From UBA1259 sp964453915 (lineage in GTDB: Bacteria; Bacillota; Clostridia; Christensenellales; Borkfalkiaceae): 64,000 nt of DNA. The stretch spans positions 1-64,000 of the forward strand of contig CAYVPW010000001.1 of the NCBI GenBank assembly GCA_964453915.1, given 5' to 3'. Of the stretch, positions 60,479 to 64,000 are shown piece after piece. The translations under genes and the position numbers were made by a program. Below the pieces are notes generated by a model. The model saw only the letters and a list, made by a program, of their open reading frames with translations. It was not told the DNA's origin and searched no databases. How positions within the stretch are numbered: the stretch's first letter is position 1; each line of letters opens with the position of its first letter.

Positions 60479-60778
60479 TTACTCCTCGCCTTTTTCCGCC
60501 AAAAGTTTGATAAGTCTTGCTTTTTCTTTTTGCAATTCTTCGTCGCTCATTTCGGATAAATCTTTATCGTTTTCCGTAAGCAACATTTTTAAAGCCGTAA
60601 TATCCGGCGGAACGTTTTTTTTAGTCACTTTCTTTTTAGAAAGTTTTACACCGTCTTCATCGGAAACGTACTCCGTGACAGTTTCCGTACAATCGTATCC
60701 AAGCGCTTTTTTTAGTAAAGCGTCCTTTAACTTTTTTTGGCTTAAGACGGATTTAATATCGTTAGATTTTTCTTTCAT
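60479..60778 (-). CDS. Small terminase-like protein lacking a recognisable HTH
   Basis: A 99-residue charged protein. The central block KKALGYDCTETVTEY, VTKKNVPPDITALKMLL resembles the C-terminal segment of a common small-terminase family, in which K-ALGY and PPDITA are conserved. The N-terminal DNA-binding helix-turn-helix of that family is not seen. Its stop lies next to the portal start, and it overlaps the large terminase by 17 bases. It may only bind the large subunit, or package DNA without pac-site recognition. Confidence 0.6.
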   Translation of the reverse strand: MKEKSNDIKSVLSQKKLKDALLKKALGYDCTETVTEYVSDEDGVKLSKKKVTKKNVPPDITALKMLLTENDKDLSEMSDEELQKEKARLIKLLAEKGEE

Positions 60779-62192
60779 TAAGCATCTTCCTTATAAGCCT
60801 TTCTTTGTCTTTTTGGATTTCGGTTTTAATCGGCTTTATAGGAGATAATGCGGGCTTCTTCATTAAATAATACCTTAACTCGTCCAAAGAATGGTCGTCG
60901 TATTTTTTAGGCGTATCACCCGAACCCCACCAGTAGCTTTTGAACTCTCTTATCAGGTTAACGCAATTTTTAAATACGTACAGTTTAGGCTTTTTAGGGT
61001 CTTTATTTAAGTATTGTTTTACCCTTTGTATACCGCTAAACATATCTTTATTAACTCTAGGATTAGCGTTTACGCCTTGTTCGTAGAATAATTCCGTCAC
61101 GCTTTTATTTAGAGCAAGCGTTCTTTGGTTCGCTGCAGAATCGATTATGGCGTTAACCCTTCCTTCCCCGTCGGTTTTCCAGTTTAACCTTTTACAAATC
61201 TCTTTTATCGCCTTTGCGTGAAAAACAACGTCCTTTCCCGCAACGAAATGCTCCGCCACCGCGTAAACGTTCCCGTCATAATCTACCGCATACCAGTGTG
61301 CGGAAAGCGGATTATTTAATCCGGGATCTATAGAAACGGTATCTTGCCATTCTAAAGGAACGTCAAACGGCTCTATCACGTGAAAGTTTTCGTCAAATTC
61401 CGGATACACAAGCCCCGTATTAGACTTAAATCTGCCGTATCTTCTACTCTCAATTTGGTCCAAAGGTAAACTTTTAGTCAACTCTTCAAATTCTTGTTTT
61501 TTTAAAAAAGGGTTATCCGCCCACTCCATAAATTCATACCAAACTTCGGGCGAATCCCCACTATTTAAAAATATCTCGTCGTAAATATAAGTAAGTCCCT
61601 TTAAGGGCGTCATCGTTCCGAAAATATCCCCCGACTTATCCAAAACTCTCATTCTGCATTCGTCGTAAATATCTTTGGGCGGCTCTTCGTCAAACCAAAC
61701 GAAATCTAAAGAACTTCCCTGAAATTTTTCTCTGCCTTGGTCGCAAGACTTAAACCCTATCACGCTTATGCCGCCAAACACGTTTTTTATCATAATTTGG
61801 TCTATCACACCGTATTTAAGGCTGTCTTTTTTTCCGGAAAGCATAGTCACGTCTTGTATCCAGCGTGGGTTTAAGTAGTGCAAAACTTTTGCCTGCGCAA
61901 CATCTCTTTGTACTTGCGTAGAAAGCGACACAACCCAACCGAAAACGTTTTTTCTGTTTTCTCTATACGGATGAATTCCCCTTGCCATATAAACGGCTTC
62001 AACCGCTCCACATTCGGTTTTTCCGCTTCTGTTTCCGCCGAAAACCCACCTGTTTCTTTTTTGGCACTTATGAAATTCTAATTGTTTTAAATGAACTTTT
62101 TCTCCGACGTTGTAATTTTCTAAATTTCTGAAAGCCGCTCTTTTTTTCTGTTCGTTCTCTATTTGAATAATCTTTTTATAAATCTCAAACAT
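60762..62192 (-). CDS. Phage terminase large subunit
   Basis: A 476-residue packaging motor. The ATPase has Walker A GGNRSGKT (residues 52-59) and Walker B VWFDEE (165-170). The C-terminal RNase H-like nuclease has Asp289 (SIDPGLNN), Asp351 (IIDSAANQR) and the DDHSLDELRY motif with Asp437. All expected catalytic residues are present, so the gene looks functional. It is first in the head cassette. The region before it has only a weak promoter (TTGTTT, 17 bases, TAAATT) and no good ribosome binding site. Confidence 0.9.
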   Translation of the reverse strand: MFEIYKKIIQIENEQKKRAAFRNLENYNVGEKVHLKQLEFHKCQKRNRWVFGGNRSGKTECGAVEAVYMARGIHPYRENRKNVFGWVVSLSTQVQRDVAQAKVLHYLNPRWIQDVTMLSGKKDSLKYGVIDQIMIKNVFGGISVIGFKSCDQGREKFQGSSLDFVWFDEEPPKDIYDECRMRVLDKSGDIFGTMTPLKGLTYIYDEIFLNSGDSPEVWYEFMEWADNPFLKKQEFEELTKSLPLDQIESRRYGRFKSNTGLVYPEFDENFHVIEPFDVPLEWQDTVSIDPGLNNPLSAHWYAVDYDGNVYAVAEHFVAGKDVVFHAKAIKEICKRLNWKTDGEGRVNAIIDSAANQRTLALNKSVTELFYEQGVNANPRVNKDMFSGIQRVKQYLNKDPKKPKLYVFKNCVNLIREFKSYWWGSGDTPKKYDDHSLDELRYYLMKKPALSPIKPIKTEIQKDKERLIRKMLNERKI

Positions 62193-62230
62193 ATTCTACA
62201 ATTTAACCTTTAATTCGATATAAAACAATT

Positions 62231-62259
62231 TTTACGTCCATACGAAACTACCTTATAAT
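62231..62259 (+). promoter_or_regulatory. Promoter of the secreted SH3-like gene
   Basis: TTTACG (62231-62236) and a perfect TATAAT (62254-62259) are separated by 17 bases. Confidence 0.6.
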
Positions 62260-62287
62260 CTCTCTTAACCATATAAAGGAGTTTTTT

Positions 62288-63028
62288 ATGAAACGCAAAA
62301 TGTTTTGTTTAACGGCGTTCGTTCTTTTGATATTTACCGTTTTTCCGCAAGCATACGTTGCAAATGCTGATACCAACTATTTTAGAGTGATAAATTCCGA
62401 AACGCCCTTTTATCGCGATAAAGAAATGCAATCTCTCGCATTTTATCTCCCCTATACTTACTATGTAAAAGTTTTAAGCGTAGACGGAGATGTTGCTCAC
62501 GTAGAGTGTTACGGACAAGCAGGCTCTATCGCAATGGACGGATACACCCCGTACTCTTTACTTTATAAAGATAACCTGCTAACGGACGCCCCCTATCTAT
62601 CGCTTACGATTACAACTGTAGAACCTACTAAACTCTACGAAGACGCAAACTTAAAAACCCCTACTAGATACTTGTTTCAAGAACGCACGCTCTCTTACTA
62701 CGGCAGTATAGAAACGCAACTCGGAATTGTATACTACGTAAGCTATAACGGGCAGTTCGGATACGTGAGCGAAGAAGCCGTGTATCCTTTTACGGTTGCA
62801 AACCACCCTAACGAACTTACTTTTTTAATACAAAACGAACCGTCTTCTTCATCAGAATCTAAAGATACGCTAAAAGATACGGGCGATTCTTCAGATAATT
62901 ATCTTACCATTCGCATTGTGATAATATCTTGTTTGGTTCTTGCGGGATTAATAGCCCTATTTACCGTAAAGCGCCCTAAAAAGGCTGCCCAAACCACAGA
63001 TTACTACGACGAAAACGAATACGAATAA
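62288..63028 (+). CDS. Secreted SH3-like protein with C-terminal membrane anchor
   Basis: A 246-residue protein. A Sec signal peptide (residues 1-28, cut near ANA) is followed by two beta-rich SH3-like stretches (YYVKVLSVDGDVAHVECYGQAG; YYVSYNGQFGYVSEEAVYPF), a Ser-rich linker, a membrane helix (IRIVIISCLVLAGLIALFTV) and a short acidic tail rich in Tyr. It is anchored with its bulk outside. AAGGAG lies 6 bases before the ATG. It sits on the opposite strand between the cassette regulator and the terminase. SH3-like domains often bind cell wall; the role is unknown. Confidence 0.75.
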   Translation: MKRKMFCLTAFVLLIFTVFPQAYVANADTNYFRVINSETPFYRDKEMQSLAFYLPYTYYVKVLSVDGDVAHVECYGQAGSIAMDGYTPYSLLYKDNLLTDAPYLSLTITTVEPTKLYEDANLKTPTRYLFQERTLSYYGSIETQLGIVYYVSYNGQFGYVSEEAVYPFTVANHPNELTFLIQNEPSSSSESKDTLKDTGDSSDNYLTIRIVIISCLVLAGLIALFTVKRPKKAAQTTDYYDENEYE

Positions 63029-63036
63029 CCTAAAAT

Positions 63037-63555
63037 TTACGCAGTTTTGCGTTTTTCCGCATTTGTTTCTACGGAAGTTTGTTTGCGCTTGTTTTTTATC
63101 GTTTTGCCTTCAATTTCGTAAACTCTTTTTAACAACTCCTTAAAAAAGTCCATTTTAAGGCAATACTTTTCAAACCACTCGTCGTTTACGCCTGATTTTT
63201 CCAAATTACACGCAAATTTTTCGGCAAGTTTTACTTGCCTTCTAAAATAAGCCCTTCCCGTATAATCAAAATCTTGGAAAAAATCTTTGGTTTTATCTCT
63301 AAAATATTTATAACTGAAATAAACCAACTCTTCGTCCGAAAATTTTTTCAAGACCTTATCAACGATTATCTTTAAAACGATAAGCGTATCCTTTTGTTCG
63401 GTATAAGATAAAACCTTTTCGCACTGACAAACACACGGCGACAGGTCGTTAATAGAAGCCAATGCCTTTTTCTCTACTAACTCGTCAATCTGGTCCATAA
63501 CGTCTTCCAAGTGTTTGTAAGCATATAAAACCGCCTTAGCATAGTATTTATTCAT
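63037..63555 (-). CDS. Sigma-70 region 4-like phage regulator (RinA/ArpU type)
   Basis: A 172-residue protein from ATG 63555, with GGAG upstream. The N-terminal half is helical (AVLYAYKHLEDVMDQIDELV). The block at residues 90-130, FSDEELVYFSYKYFRDKTKDFF-, then FDYTGRAYFRRQVKLAEKFA, matches the sigma region-4/RinA-ArpU pattern, in which an acidic ELVYFSY-like helix is followed by a DNA-binding helix. Such proteins switch on late phage genes upstream of the terminase. A good promoter lies at 63602-63631, so it is likely expressed in the host. It is the best candidate activator of the head cassette. Confidence 0.6.
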   Translation of the reverse strand: MNKYYAKAVLYAYKHLEDVMDQIDELVEKKALASINDLSPCVCQCEKVLSYTEQKDTLIVLKIIVDKVLKKFSDEELVYFSYKYFRDKTKDFFQDFDYTGRAYFRRQVKLAEKFACNLEKSGVNDEWFEKYCLKMDFFKELLKRVYEIEGKTIKNKRKQTSVETNAEKRKTA

Positions 63556-63601
63556 TGCAAATCTCCATTTGTAGTTTCGTAATTTCGCCGAAATCACCCT
63601 T

Positions 63602-63631
63602 ATTATAATTATCCAAAACCCGCCTTGTCAA
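63602..63631 (-). promoter_or_regulatory. Promoter of the sigma-like regulator
   Basis: On the minus strand a perfect TTGACA (63631-63626) and a perfect TATAAT (63607-63602) are separated by 18 bases. Confidence 0.75.
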
Positions 63632-63645
63632 TTTTTTATGTCGAA

Positions 63646-63683
63646 TTTTGAACAAAATTATTTATTTTTGTACAAAATTATTT
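63646..63683. repeat. Tandem palindromic operator-like repeats
   Basis: TTTTGAACAAAA (63646-63657) and TTTTGTACAAAA (63666-63677) each form a 12-base palindrome. Both are followed by TTATTT, and they repeat at exactly 20 bases, about two helical turns. They lie upstream of the regulator promoter and before the divergent secreted-protein gene. Confidence 0.6.
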
Positions 63684-63837
63684 TTTAATGTCATATTTCT
63701 CTTGATTAAACAGCAAAAACGTTTTAATATAATCGTTTTTGTCTTTTGTCGCAAACTGCGTACTATACAAGGCAAATTTTGTAATAATATTTATTTTTTT
63801 ATATACAAAACAAAATAAATATGATAAAATATGATTT

Positions 63838-64000
63838 ATGAAAGCAAATGTAAACAATAAACTAAAGAAAATATTTTTGGCGGTTTTAGCACTTGTTATG
63901 CTGTCTTCTATCCTTGCTTTTTTCTCTGCGAACAAAAAAGCAAGCGCATCAAGAGGCATAACCGTTTCGGAATTTTTACCCACCAACGAAATCGAATACT
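63838..64000 (+). CDS. Secreted protein, N-terminal part only (cut by window end)
   Basis: 54 codons are visible from ATG 63838. Basic N-terminal residues (KANVNNKLKK) and a hydrophobic stretch (IFLAVLALVMLSSILAFF) form a Sec signal peptide, with likely cleavage near ASA (residues 35-37). The mature start is RGITVSEFLP. No family can be assigned from this part. A minus-strand open frame over the same bases was rejected as a shadow. Confidence 0.75.
   Translation, partial: MKANVNNKLKKIFLAVLALVMLSSILAFFSANKKASASRGITVSEFLPTNEIEY

Noticed and set aside
63678..63986. Minus-strand open frame of 102 codons at the right end
   Set aside because: It overlaps a clear signal-peptide gene on the plus strand, its sequence is low-complexity and A/T-driven, and no ribosome binding site precedes it.
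1..64000. CRISPR arrays, insertion sequences and rRNA genes
   Set aside because: No regularly spaced repeats, transposase motifs or rRNA sequence were seen anywhere in the window.

Overview
The window is AT-rich bacterial chromosome with strong AGGAGG-type ribosome binding sites, near-consensus sigma-A promoters, a CIRCE/HrcA heat-shock operon, a nusA-rnpM-ylxQ-infB operon and a PolC-family gene. This points to Bacillota, most likely an uncultured Clostridia-type gut lineage (inference; no rRNA is present to fix the taxonomy). Most genes lie on the minus strand.

Region 1 (1-10.5 kb): a SAM-I riboswitch with its own terminator precedes a small, frame-disrupted gene. A CofE-like ligase, a rho-DNA methyltransferase pair, a flavoprotein-HAD phosphatase-argS operon, ychF and a cupin protein follow. 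Region 2 (10.5-25.8 kb): an AraC regulator, topoisomerase IV (parE-parC), a copper ATPase whose C-terminus is a CopZ-like domain with its own ribosome binding site, an iron-uptake operon (two feoA, feoB, a Cys-rich small protein) divergent from a TetR regulator, tRNA-Arg(CCU), a lone MazF toxin, rpsU and a sodium symporter. Region 3 (25.9-33.2 kb): hrcA-grpE-dnaK-dnaJ-prmA-mtaB-hinT, with CIRCE and promoter visible. Region 4 (33.3-37.1 kb): a peptidase-proA-membrane protein unit and a ferritin-like protein.

Region 5 (37.2-54 kb) is a long minus-strand run. Its upstream end is ispG and a PolC-like protein cut down to the N-domain, OB fold and exonuclease. Then come rimP-nusA-rnpM-ylxQ-infB-rbfA-nrnA-truB-ribF, an endonuclease IV-like gene, pepP-efp, and an SDR-CPBP-malQ-vanZ group. 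It covers translation initiation, ribosome maturation, RNA modification and isoprenoid synthesis.

Region 6 (54.2-63.6 kb) is a compact virus-derived cassette: a sigma-like regulator, then large terminase, a small terminase-like protein, portal, scaffold, major capsid protein, head-completion adaptor, a P22 gp10-like protein and a coiled-coil protein. It ends in a terminator. No integrase, repressor, replication, lysis or recognisable tail gene is visible, so a domesticated capsid or gene-transfer-agent-like system, or a degraded prophage, is possible. This cassette and the polymerase-less PolC are the two most unusual items. The window ends inside a secreted-protein gene on the plus strand.
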